64,000 bases of DNA from Mantamonas sphyraenae (Eukaryota; CRuMs; Mantamonadidae), in assembly GCA_026936335.1 (NCBI GenBank), contig JAPMXV010000055.1:186001-250000 (forward strand), written 5' to 3'. The notes under the pieces are model-generated. The model was not told the origin of the DNA, did not search any database, and saw only the letters and a list, made by a program, of their open reading frames with translations. Positions 1-10,108 of the stretch are shown piece after piece; within the stretch, counting starts at the first letter, position 1, and each line of letters opens with the position of its first letter. The translations under genes were made by a program, and so were the position numbers.

Positions 1-911
1 ACCAAGGGCCGTGTCGGCACCGCGACCGGATCGGGATCGGGATCGGGATCGGGATCCGCAGCAACGGCGACACCTGGCGGTGCTGCCTCGGGTGGCAATG
101 CCACAGTGCGACAGGAAAGTGTGGCAAGTATGGTTTCGGTGGGACTTCAGTCGCCCCAAACAGATCGTCGCAAAGACCGTGTTGCAGCGCAACGGCTGGC
201 ATTGCAGTCGAAAGGAGTGGAGATGCACCGAGGAAGCACACCGCCGCGACCCATGCTACTCGGTGAGTACATGGCCAAGTTTGAGGAGATCGATTTCCCA
301 TGGTGCAGCTGGAGGCCAGCCAAGGTGCGGGCCGTGGGCGACACAGGAAGAAGCGCAAGGGCAAGGGCAAGGGAAAGGGCAAGCGCAGGCGCAAGGGAGG
401 CCACCAACACATGAAACATGCAGACGAAGGGGAGATGTTGGAGGAGGAGGAGGAGGAAGAGGAGGGGCAGCGCAACACCACCATCAGCACCACATCCCAA
501 TCCCAATCCCAACGCAGCCCGCGGCAGGCGGTACGTGACCCAGAAGCAATCAGTGCAGCACAGCTGCGATGGAGACACATGGAACATCGTGCTGGTGCGG
601 CAGTGGCCGATGGAAGTTCGTCGTCGCCGCGACGCCGAGGCAGGCGAAGACACAAAGTGCAAGCCAACTTTCCACTGCCGCTCCTGGAGACAGTGTCGGC
701 GAGCGAGCGACGTGTGGGCGAACACAGGGCTGCGTTTGCATCGTCCAAACAGGAGCGAGACTACACTCTGGCAGCCACGCGACAGGTGGAGCGACGCGGC
801 GGACGCACGCTGGATCTCCAGCGTTTGCAGAATGTGTTGCATCAAACCAACGACATGACGGGCAACCGTGCCGAAGAGCGACTCAACGTGCCCCATCTGC
901 CGTTGTTGTGA
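1..911 (+). CDS. 3' part of an unrecognised low-complexity protein
   Basis: Two open stretches on the same strand look coding but lie in different frames. Frame 1 is open from base 1 to about 320 and reads a Gly/Ser repeat from a GGGATC hexamer run (bases 29-56), then a region ending in LLGEYMAKFEEIDFPW. Frame 3 is open from 300 to the stop at 909-911 and reads a Lys/Gly-Arg stretch, a run of eight Glu, and a helical C-terminus ending NVPHLPLL. A donor-like GTGAGT occurs at 263, and several AG acceptors near 540-560 would put frame 1 into frame 3, so one small intron is the likely link, but I cannot fix its acceptor. A one-base assembly error is the alternative. The start lies outside the window. 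No domain is recognised. The stop is 89 bp before the PHB2 start codon. Confidence 0.4.
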
Positions 912-1000
912 GATGGCGATGATGAAGATGGGTGGCAATGATGGAGAGAAACGGCAGGGGTTGCGACGGCGCAGCCATCCCTCCCACAGCAGAAAAAGCA

Positions 1001-2500
1001 ATGGACAAAATCGCCCAGATGAAGATGCCGACCAGTGCGTCGACTGGCCTGAAGATCCTCGGTGGCCTGGTTGCGTTGGGAGTGACGGTGAACGAGTCGC
1101 TGTACAACGTGGAGGGTGGTTATCGTGCCGTCGTCTTCAACCGCTTCACGGGCGTCTCCCAGGACGTGTATGGCGAAGGCACCCATCTGCGTATTCCCCT
1201 CGTAGACTACCCGTACATCTTTGACGTGCGCACCAAGGTCCGTTCACTTGCTGCCGCCCCCAATCCCGCCCTTTGTCACACCGACTCACACACACACGCA
1301 CACACAGCCGCGCCAGTTCACCTCGCTGACCGGGAGCCGAGGTACGTGGTTACCCTTGGATTGTGAATAACCATGGGCAGAGTCTGGTTTGGGACGGGGG
1401 GGATTGGGGGACTTGCATATGGCCAGATTGGAGGGAAAGGGAGAGGAAGAGCGGACGGAAGCCGCGATTTCAGTCGAATTTCCTGAGGGGGAAGCGCCGC
1501 GTGGCCGGTTTGACTGACACAGAGCACACGTGGACACACGAAACACAGACCTGCAGATGGTGAACATCACCATGCGTGTGTTGACCAAGCCCGTGGTGGA
1601 GAAGCTGCCGCAGATCTACCAGACGCTGGGCCCGCAGTACGACGAGACGGTGCTGCCTTCGGTGGTGCACGAAGTGGTCAAGGGCGTGGTGGCGCAGTTC
1701 AACGCCTCGCAACTGACCACACAGCGTGAACAGGTGAGTTTTGTGTGGCATGGGAGGTATGCAAAACGACGTGAAGGAGGGTGCCGTGGCCCACACAGTC
1801 CATGACAAGGCCGGACGGATGCTGGTGAAAGTGGCCGCATGTGACTGGCTCGATTCCTCTCTTTCTCCTCTCTCTCTCTCACACACACACACACACGCAC
1901 ACTCTCTCTCTCTCTCTCTGTTCACAGGTGTCGCGTCTGATTCGCCGACGCATGATCCAACGCTGCAGGGACTTTCACATTGTGATGGACGACGTGTCGA
2001 TCACACACCTGAGCTTCGGGCGGGACTACGCGGCGGCTGTGGAGGCCAAGCAGGTGGCTGCACAGGAGGCGGAGCGAGCCCGGTTCATTGTGGACAAGGC
2101 CAACCAGACGAAGCGCTCCATCATCATCCGCGCCGAGGGTGAGGCACGCAGTGCACAGCTCATTGGTGAGGCCATCAAGAACAACCCGGGGTTCCTGCAG
2201 CTGCGTCGCATCGAGGCTGCACGTGAGATTGCAAGCACCATGGCAAAGTCGTACAACCGCGTTTACCTCAACTCCGACTCGCTGCTGGTCAATGTCATGG
2301 CTCTGAGTGCCTTTGATCTGGACGAAAACGCAAAGATGGAGGAGGCCATCGCACGCGGTCCCTACGAGGCCGAGGAGAAGGTGACCGGCGCAAATGCCCT
2401 TGCCAACATGTTGGGTGACGAGGGGTCGTCATCCTCATCCTCATCCTCTTCATCGTCGTCGTCCTCTTCCTCCTCTTCCAAGGGCAAGGGCAAAGCATGA
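1001..2500 (+). CDS. PHB2: Prohibitin-2 (mitochondrial inner-membrane PHB complex)
   Basis: Exons 1001-1237, 1308-1341, 1549-1733 and 1928-2500 give 342 residues. The protein has an N-terminal hydrophobic anchor (LGGLVALGV), the prohibitin core ([36 protein letters not shown] split over three exons) and the C-terminal coiled coil ([20 protein letters not shown]). PHB2 pairs with PHB1 in ring assemblies of the mitochondrial inner membrane that support cristae, m-AAA protease control and mitophagy (family knowledge). Exon 2 is only 34 nt. Introns 1 and 3 end in CA-rich tracts before the AG. Start 1001 is chosen because it gives the usual short N-terminus; an in-frame ATG at 932 would add 23 atypical residues. 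Unusual: a C-terminal tail of Asp/Glu, about 17 Ser and KGKGKA that typical PHB2 proteins lack. The stop is 39 bp from the convergent acid phosphatase stop. Confidence 0.93.
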
Positions 2501-2539
2501 GCACACAATCCAATCCAATGCAATAACACAAACACCACT

Positions 2540-3871
2540 TCAATCTGCATCATGGCACTCGTCCACACTCTGCTCCCAGGTCTGACGCACATTCTTGTCG
2601 TTGAGGCGTTTGAGCCACTGCTTCCAGGACTCTTGGCGGATGCGTTTGCCGTTGTAGCTGAGGACGACGTGCCACTTGCCCGCGGCAGGGTCCTTGTGCA
2701 ACTCCAGGAGCATGGCAGAAGCATACGGTGGCCATTGGTTGTCATAGGCATCGAATATGTGCAGGAGAGGCCCGAGTGTCGTGTCATGGCCACTGTACAA
2801 CCACAATTGCGGGCTGGTGGGACTCTGGACAGCCATGTGGCCATGGACATGCTGTTCGAAATTGGCCACGAGTTCGTGGACAAACAAACCCATGGTCATG
2901 CGCTGCATGGCTGTGTCCTCCCACATGTGGGCCATCCAGTACTCGGCGGCGTCAAAGATGGCGCGGGCAGTGGTTGTGTTGACGTCGGGAGGCAATGGTT
3001 TGCCATGGTTGGCTCTACAGTTGAGATTGTCGTACAGATCCGTCCACTGCACACGGGCATCGAGTGGCAACCCGAGGGCGGCACGGAGAGCCTTCATGGT
3101 GGGCGAGGCCTCAAACTCCTCCCAGGGCTGTGTTTGTGTCTTTGCGTGCATGAGGGTGGCCACGGCGGGACAGCGTCGCTTGTTGGGAAACAGGTACTCC
3201 TCTTCAAGCTCCACGGTGTGCACAGGCACCACCGTGGGAGAGTTGTCGTCGGGAAACAGACCCTGCAGCAAGGATTCGACACTCTCCACCGTGCGTGGGA
3301 TGTCACTGCTTCGCACACGCACCCTGTGCACGTCCAGAGTGTCGCCGAGGAAGGGACGGAAGCGGTTGCGCAGCATCCGGCCCAAGGCGCGGTGTTGCGC
3401 ACGTCCCTGCGCGGTCAGCTGGCCCGGATAGCACGTGCCGCGCAACTGGCCACCCTGTGTGCTGAGATAGCGTTTGTGAAAGACTCTGTGAGTGGGTGTG
3501 AGTTCTGCCGCGGCCTGGTCGTTGCGTCGGGCCTCAAACTCGTCGGCAATCCAGCTGTTCCACGTGGTCACGCCAAATTCGGGGGCAGGCTGATCCAGGT
3601 AGGCGGCGTCGTAGGGTCCCTGTCGCACGGGGATGGAACACAGCTGGACGGGTTGGCAGTTCCACACGTCGTGTTGGTCCTGGGCGTAGGGCCAGGGACG
3701 GATGGGAGCGCGGTCGCCGTGCCGGATGATGACCTGCACGGCACGCAGTGTGTCGATGCCCTCCACCTGTTGGGTCATGTTTGCAAACGCAGACGGCAGC
3801 AGGGCGGACACACAGACGATGGCCACGCAGGAGAGGCAGGCAAAGAGTGACAACCGTTTGACCTGGGCCAT
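2540..3871 (-). CDS. Secreted or lysosomal histidine acid phosphatase
   Basis: Single exon, 443 residues. Residues 6-30 form a signal peptide or anchor (LFACLSCVAIVCVSALLPSAFA). The histidine acid phosphatase signature RHGDRAP is at residues 50-56; its His51 is the expected nucleophile and Arg50/Arg54 bind phosphate. The C-terminal proton-donor motif is SGHDTTLG. The segment GGQLRGTCYPGQLTAQGRAQH matches the GxLTxxG region of the branch-2 family (prostatic and lysosomal acid phosphatase, and the PXYLP1 xylose phosphatase). This arrangement suggests hydrolysis of a phosphomonoester in the lumen or outside the cell; the substrate cannot be told. Start 3871 is chosen because it begins the signal peptide; the open frame extends 80 codons upstream without resembling protein. 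It is divergent from the F-box gene and convergent with PHB2. Confidence 0.88.
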   Translation of the reverse strand: MAQVKRLSLFACLSCVAIVCVSALLPSAFANMTQQVEGIDTLRAVQVIIRHGDRAPIRPWPYAQDQHDVWNCQPVQLCSIPVRQGPYDAAYLDQPAPEFGVTTWNSWIADEFEARRNDQAAAELTPTHRVFHKRYLSTQGGQLRGTCYPGQLTAQGRAQHRALGRMLRNRFRPFLGDTLDVHRVRVRSSDIPRTVESVESLLQGLFPDDNSPTVVPVHTVELEEEYLFPNKRRCPAVATLMHAKTQTQPWEEFEASPTMKALRAALGLPLDARVQWTDLYDNLNCRANHGKPLPPDVNTTTARAIFDAAEYWMAHMWEDTAMQRMTMGLFVHELVANFEQHVHGHMAVQSPTSPQLWLYSGHDTTLGPLLHIFDAYDNQWPPYASAMLLELHKDPAAGKWHVVLSYNGKRIRQESWKQWLKRLNDKNVRQTWEQSVDECHDAD

Positions 3872-4190
3872 GGTGGACGCAGAGGACAACGATTGCTTGG
3901 TGTGTTGGGACGATGCGACGGTGGCTGAATGTTGCAGGTGCCCACTGTGGCCGGGAGCGTCTTCGGGGTCGTCCTGATCAACGGGCAGGTAGCGCGAGGG
4001 GCGGATGATGGGTGAGGGTGGGGTTGGTTGCATGAGGGGGTGCGGGGAACACACACACATGCGCCTAACCCCCTCCCACCCCCTCCATCCACCACCACTT
4101 CCCATCCCCACCTCGTTTCTGCGCTGGCAAAGTGCGCGGCGTGGTGCAACCGTCTCCGCCGAACACTCTTTCGCTTTTTCTTTCGCTCAG
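3872..4190. promoter_or_regulatory. Divergent intergenic region, acid phosphatase / F-box gene
   Basis: This 319-bp gap separates two start codons that point away from each other. It must hold both 5' UTRs and promoters. It contains a C-rich stretch (about 4068-4105) and a pyrimidine-rich tract just before the F-box ATG. I see no clear TATA box, no conserved ORF and no RNA gene. Confidence 0.4.
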
Positions 4191-5800
4191 ATGTCCTCCA
4201 CTGCCATCACGGAACTGCCGGAGGAGACACTCCTGAAGGTTTTCAACATGTTGCCTGTGTCGGACCGGCTGACGTGTCAGCAGGTGTGCAAGGCGTGGAA
4301 CGAGCTGCTGGAGCAGCCGGGGGCGTGGTCCACCGTCGTGTTCACCCCGCTCAAGTACAAGGTAGGCCATCGACGAGGGGCAGATGACGTGGCTCTCGTA
4401 TTGGCTGCCACTGTGTGCACGCTGCACACGCACATGTGGCCTGTAGAAACGCCGGGGTGGCCCGCACACACGCGCTTTTCCTTGAGCCGAGTCGTGTTTG
4501 CCCTCTTGTTTAGCTTTCCCCCACTCACACACACGCACGCACGCGCACACACTCACACGCACATCCACAGCTGTCGAACCAGGCTCTGGAGTCGATGGGC
4601 AGCAAGCTGTCGGCTGTGCACGAGCTGGATCTGCGCGGATGCTTCAAGCTGGACTCGAGTGCGATCGCCTCCCTGATCGCGAATTCTGGCAATGTGCGCT
4701 CGCTCTCGCTGGTCGGCCTGACGAGTGTGAAGAACACGCTGCTGTCCGTGATTGGCGATAACTGTCCCAAGCTCGCCTACCTCGATGTTGTACGTTGTGT
4801 GTGGCCAGGGGAGGCTCGGAAGGGTGGTGGCGTTGCGTGCGGCAGAGAGGTCCACCGCCGCTTTTTTCGCCTTTGCGTCGTCGGGTGCCGTGGAGGGCAG
4901 GGAGGCAGACGAGGGCCTGCAGCACACGCGGCAGCCAGGTGTTTGGTGCATGAGATAGGGCGTGGATGATGTGGAGGCGATGGGAGAGGGCGGTGACGAG
5001 TGGGAGGGACGAGAGAAGAAAGGCTGACACGCAAAGAGGGATGATTGGCTTGTGGGGGACCCAACCCAAAAACGACGGAAAAACTCACCGCATTGCAGTC
5101 GCAATGTACAGATGTGACCGGGACTGGCCTGGTGGAAATGGCCAAGGGCTGTCAGGAGCTGGAGTACCTGGGCCTGCGTGCATTTAGCCACCAGCAACGC
5201 TTCAGCAACTTTGCAAAGAGCGACGTGTGCCTGCCGAAGCTGGCCACGCTGGACATCAGCTCGTCGCAAATCGGCCTGGTGGACCTGAAGCACCTGACAC
5301 CGGAACGCTTTCCGTCACTGGGCAAGCTGGAGATGTTCTTTGCGGCGTCGGTGGCCAACCTGGCCATTGAGAGTGTGACGACCCACTTCAAGCTGTGGTC
5401 GCTGGACATTTCCATGTGTCTGAACGTGAGCGACGACGGCATGACGTCGCTGGCCACCTCTCCCTGTGCCCAGACCCTGCAGTACCTGGATCTGGGTGGA
5501 TGCCACCGTATCACGCCTCGAGGCATCGAGGTGGTGACCCTGTGCTGCGCCCAGATGCGTTGGTTCTTCCTGGACGACGTGCCTGCCGTCAACGACGACT
5601 GCATGGTCAGCATTGCCGGCAACATGAAGCTGCTCAAGCGACTGGACGTGCGCAACTGCAGCATGGTTTCGGACGAGGGGGCCACTGCCCTGGCAAAGGG
5701 CTGCCCCGATCTGCGTCTCCTGGACGTGGAAAACACCAGCTGCACCAAGGATGCCCTGGAGGAGGCCTTTAACGGTTCCAACACTGTCATCAAGCTTTGA
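4191..5800 (+). CDS. F-box/leucine-rich-repeat protein (SCF substrate receptor)
   Basis: Exons 4191-4361, 4571-4789 and 5099-5800, all joined in phase 0, give 363 residues. The N-terminus is a compact F-box (ITELPEETLLKVFNMLPVSD, LTCQQVCKAWNELLEQPGAW, residues about 5-45). The rest is cysteine-containing LRRs of the FBXL type, with repeats such as VHELDLRGC, LQYLDLGGCHRITPRGIEVV, LKRLDVRNCSMVSDEG and LRLLDVENTSCT. By family knowledge the F-box binds SKP1 within a CUL1 ubiquitin ligase and the LRR arc selects the substrate, which is unknown here. Intron 1 ends in a CA-rich tract and intron 2 is 309 nt. The stop is 165 bp from the convergent GT64 gene. Confidence 0.88.
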
Positions 5801-5965
5801 TTGTGTGTGTTTTGTGTGTGTGTGGGCGACAATGGGATTGGATGCAACGGGCGATGAACTGGTTTTTTCTTTCGAAACGGTGCTCCACATTCACTCCTCT
5901 CTGGCTTGGTTTTGGGTGGTGGAAGCAAGGAGGGGTCAGGGGGAGGATTGTTGGACACTTGAGCG

Positions 5966-7506
5966 TTACAGAACCTCTTCGGGGGTGGCACGGCTGACCT
6001 TGTAGTTGACGTTGACGAGGGGCTGGTAACCAAAGATCTCCACCAGACGCTGCATGCACATGTTGCGCTTCTCGTAGTGGCCTCCCTGGCGGTTGAGTCC
6101 CTCGTGGTGGCCCTTCTTGTTCTCAAACTGCAGATGCTCGGTGCGCCCGTCCACGGTGGGACTGGACACGAGAACGGGACCCGTTCGTGTGTGGTTGCTG
6201 ATCATATACGGGAGGACCAGATCCTCGCAGTTGCGTGTCTCGTCGACGAGATCGCGCGCCTCCTTGGGCATTTCGTAGGTGTAGATGTCGTTGAATCTAC
6301 GGTGCATGTAGATGGCCGAATCGAGGACAATGGAGAATTCGGCTGGGTCCTTGCCCAGGTAGACGGCGTCACCAGACGTGCCTTCCGTGTAGCAGTTCTG
6401 CGAATAGTGCCACTTGCCGTCGATTTTGCTGCTGCACTTGTCCGGATAGGTGGGGAACTGCGAGTGACCGCGTGGGTAGAAGCCAATCAGCCGGTCTCTG
6501 TGCTGCTGCCAGATGCTGAAGCCGTATTCCAGGTCTGCAATGGGGATTTCGATGTCGTCGTCCACGTTGAACACACAGTCCGTCTCAATGAGAGCATTGG
6601 GGCGGAAGCGGTTGTTCAGCGTGTTGACCTTTTCCCGCAGGATGAAGAACGGCTTTGAGCCGGCCTCAAAGTACGATGGATCCGGGGGGGTCTCCTCCAG
6701 ATTGTTCCAACTCAGCAGGATTTTGTCGACCTGTGGGTGTTGTGCACAGCCATGTGTGCAGCGACGGGTGGCGCACGGGGTGTTGCGGTCGGCTGTCAGG
6801 AGGAGCATCGCTCACACAAAGTCACGCGCGCAACATACGCTGCCGTGGGCAGGCACGACGATAAGGAGACGGGCTGGGAGAGGGTCCGATGGCATGCGCA
6901 CACGTACCTTTTCGCTCTTGCTGTAGTGTTTGACGAGGCGACGGGCTGTGGGGAATGGGGTGGGGGCAAGGGCGGAAGCCGCCGGTTGGAGCATGCGACG
7001 TCAGCAGCAGGGACAGCGAGACAAAGGCCCATGGCAAGGGTGGACACATGGAACGAACCGAGTTCTGTGCGATCGTAGTTCAGAATGAAGATGGTGAACT
7101 TTTCGTTGTCGTCAATGCCTCGCTTGGCCCAGAATGGGCTCTGATAGAAAGGCAAAGGGTCGGGGTCACGGGTTTTGGTGACTGCCGAGTCAGCGGACTG
7201 GGAAGGGCGGAACAAAAACACTGGGTTGCAAAACAGGCGGGGTTGGTTGCGCAGAGTGCAGAGATGCAACACGGGCTCACAACACGCATTGGTCAAACAA
7301 CGTACGAGGTCGTTGCCATTGGGGGCAGTGATGGGTGCGTTGGTGAGCTTTGTGGGCCGATGGGAGGTGCGAGACGGAAGCGAACCGCCCACAATAAAGA
7401 CGAGGTTGAGCATGATGGAGCAGGCAGCAAGCACAATCATCATCTGTGCATTCTGCTGCACCCAGATGACAAGCTGCATGGGACGCGGTGCCTTCTTGCC
7501 GAGCAT
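5966..7506 (-). CDS. GT64 exostosin-type glycosyltransferase, type II membrane protein
   Basis: Exons (transcript order) 7506-7306, 7197-7059, 6945-6908 and 6730-5966 give 380 residues. Residues about 22-39 (MMIVLAACSIMLNLVFIV) are a signal anchor, so the enzyme should sit in ER or Golgi membranes facing the lumen. The catalytic domain starts KFTIFILNYDRTELARRLVK and contains VDKILLSWNN, the metal-binding DDD (NVDDDIEI, residues 183-185), DSAIYMHRRF and a C-terminal NCEDLVLPYMISNHT. This is the GT64 fold of EXT/EXTL C-terminal domains, which transfer UDP-GlcNAc or UDP-GalNAc. The EXT N-terminal GT47 domain is absent, so it resembles an EXTL2-like single-domain enzyme. Exon 3 is 38 nt and is needed for the frame. 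The acceptor sugar is unknown. Confidence 0.87.
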
Positions 7507-7732
7507 GGAGGAGAGAATGTTGGCAAAGTCGGCGCGCACACTCGGCTCTCGTCGTCCGGCACACACGTGCACAAGCCAGCGTGGGGGTCACCCCCCCCCC
7601 CACCCCACCTTCCATCTTCCCTCTTGCACCCCATGTGTGATCAGTACCAGGTGCGCATGTTGCCATGGTGAGAGTGTGTGTGTGGTGCTCAGTGCTCAGC
7701 GCACCGCGTGGCAATCCAAACCAGTGACGACG
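7507..7732. promoter_or_regulatory. Divergent promoter region, GT64 / PAK
   Basis: This 226-bp gap lies between two outward-facing start codons. It contains an uninterrupted run of about ten C at 7590-7600. No TATA-like element or further ORF is evident. Confidence 0.35.
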
Positions 7733-10005
7733 ATGTCTGAATCACCGCCGCCCGTGCCTCCTCGCTACTCGATCATGACCGGTAGCAACAGCTCTGGTCT
7801 GGACGACGATGAAGACGACGCCCCGCCGCCCGTGCCCCAGCGCCAGTCGATCATGGTGAACAACTCGAGCAGCAGCAGCAGCGGGCAATCGAGCTCGTCG
7901 CTGGCCTCGGGTGGTTCCTCCAACTCGAGCCTGGACACACAGGGCGATGGCGAGCTGCAAATCAAGGTCGGCAAGGTCGTCGGCTCCAAGGAGAACCTGA
8001 TTGCCCAGTCGGGTGAATCTGGCAAGAGCGACAAGAAGGGCCTCAAGTCGTTCTTCAGCAGTGCGTTTGCCTCATTTTCCCCTCTCGCCCTCTGCGTGGA
8101 AGCACGCGCCACACACGCTCGTGGCCGCCCATAGACTGACACAACCAACATGACATGCACCACACCTTGCCTGGGGGCTCATTGTCTGCTTCTGAATCTT
8201 GCTGCGTACAGAGAAAAAGGGTATGTTTTCCGCAGGGCCAACGGGCGCCAAGCCGCCATTTTCCCCTCCCATCAAGGCTTGCAGCGTGTGCTGACACGGC
8301 TTTGCGTCCCCACCCTACGCGTGTGCACCCATCCCACAGACAAGAAGAACTTGGACATCGGAACGCCGTTTGATTTCAAGCACAACGTGCACGTGACCTT
8401 TGACACGTCCGGCAACTTTCAGGCACGTTTTGAAATCTCACTTGAAACCCAAATCGCCGCTTGCCAACTTTTGCGAACCGGCCCAGCACCGTGGTATGGG
8501 ACTGACACGGACCACACACACACACACACCCGCTTGCGCACAAACACACGCGCATCGCACACGGGGACACACACACACACACACACGCACACACGCACGC
8601 ACACAGGGTCTGCCCCAGCAGTGGGAGGTGCTGCTGCAGAACTCGGGCATCTCCAAGGACGAACAACAGGAGAACCCGCAGGCCATCATCGATGTGATGA
8701 CGACGTACGACCAGCTGCAGGAGAACCAGAATGCAGGGTACGATTACCTGGAGGATCCGGAGCTGCCGGACAGCGCTGGCAACGAGAAGCTGGAGGACCT
8801 CGTGGACAAAGAGGACCCACACAAGATCTTCACCGACTTTAAGAAGGTGGGCGAGGGAGCCTCGGGCAGCGTGTTCCTGGCCACGCACATCCCCACAAAC
8901 AGCCCTGTGGCGCTGAAGAAGATCGACATGACGAACGAGCAGAACATGAAGCTGGTGGTGGCTGAGATCAGCCACATGAAGAAGAACAAGCACCCGAACA
9001 TCGTCAACTTCTATGGCTCCTATCTCACGGGCAACGAGATCTGGGTGGCTATGGAGTATATGGACGGCGGTAACCTGACGGACATTGTGACCGGCGACTA
9101 CCGCATGAAGGAGAGCGAGATTGCGCACGTGTGCCAGTCGGTCAGCGAGGCGCTGGCGTACATGCACGGCTTTGGCACCATCCATCGCGACATCAAGTCG
9201 GACAACATCCTTCTCAACACAAAGGGCGAGGTCAAGCTGGCCGACTTTGGATACGTGGCCCAGCTCACCAAGGACCAGGACAAGCGCAACTCGGTCGTCG
9301 GTACCCCGTACTGGATGGCTCCCGAGCTCGTGCGCGGCCAGAACTACGACTACAAGGTAAGCTTGGTGCAGAGTGTATGCGTGTGAAGTGCCTGTGTTTG
9401 TGTCTTTGTGTGTGCTTGTGCTTGTGCTTGTGCTTGTGCGCTAAAGGGGAGGAGTACCGTGTGGGTGACGAGACAACGTCTTCATTTTAGAATCACTTTT
9501 GTCGTAGCAGGAAACACCAAACCAAATACGCAGTGACGACAATATTGACATATCACCACTCATAATCCGACACACGATCTCCTTCCATGGTGCCACGGCG
9601 GTGCATGTGTGCGACGGGATGGCGTGTTTTTTTGCGAGGGGGTTTGGGTTGGCGAGTGTGGACACGCTTTTGCTGACGATTCGCTCTCCTTGTATGTTAT
9701 GCACACCTCAGGTCGACGTCTGGTCGCTGGGCATCATGGCCATCGAGATGGTGGAAGGCGAGCCACCTTACCTTGAGCTGCCGCCGATCCGTGCGCTGTT
9801 CATGATCGCCACGAACGGCACACCGGAGCTGCAGCACCCGGAGCGTCTGAGCGCAAACCTGAAGGATTGCCTGGCTTCCATGCTGGCTGTGGACACCGAG
9901 GAGCGCATCTCTGCGGTCAACCTCCTCGACCACCCGTTCCTGGAGAGCGCCTGCGCTCCCAGCGACTTTGCAAAGGTTGTCCAGCGCTATGGCGCCAAGA
10001 ACTAA
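7733..10005 (+). CDS. PAK: p21-activated kinase (PAK family Ser/Thr kinase)
   Basis: Exons 7733-8060, 8212-8220, 8340-8422, 8607-9356 and 9712-10005 give 487 residues. Domains in order: a proline-rich N-terminus (PPPVPPR and PPPVPQR, potential SH3 ligands), a Ser-rich linker, a CRIB/PBD that binds Rac/Cdc42 ([16 protein letters not shown]), an autoinhibitory segment ([15 protein letters not shown]), and a kinase domain with [26 protein letters not shown] and GTPYWMAPE. It should phosphorylate cytoskeletal and MAPK-pathway substrates downstream of Rho GTPases (family knowledge). The residue matching the activation-loop Thr of PAK1 (KRSTMVGT) is Ser in KRNSVVGT. No PH domain is present. The second exon is 9 nt and intron 3 begins with GC rather than GT; both are needed to give a continuous CRIB region. 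Confidence 0.93.
8212..8220 (+). other. 9-nt microexon in the PAK gene
   Basis: The bases AGAAAAAGG sit between a TACAG acceptor (8207-8211) and a GTATGT donor (8221). Joined to exon 1 (ending 8060, phase 1) and exon 3 (starting 8340) they encode the middle of the basic run [12 protein letters not shown] just before the CRIB motif, which matches the basic patch expected there in PAKs. Skipping it keeps the frame but removes three residues of that patch. Confidence 0.65.
8511..8606 (+). repeat. (CA)n-rich tract at the end of PAK intron 3
   Basis: Most of the last 95 nt of this intron are CA dinucleotide repeats with scattered G substitutions, ending in CACACAG at the acceptor. It is the longest example of a pattern seen at many acceptors in the window. 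Confidence 0.85.
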
Positions 10006-10108
10006 GTGTGCTGTGCTGTGCTGTGCTGTGAAGCAAGGCACAAAATGGAAACAAAAAAGAAACACAAGCAATTCCAGGGTGATTCTCCTTTTCATTCGGT
10101 GTGTGTAT

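Noticed and set aside
2552-3850. 432-residue plus-strand open frame over the acid phosphatase
   Set aside because: The minus strand encodes a clear histidine acid phosphatase with catalytic motifs; the plus frame has none.
8511-8606. Telomeric or centromeric satellite
   Set aside because: The CA repeat lies wholly within an intron and has no telomere-type unit.
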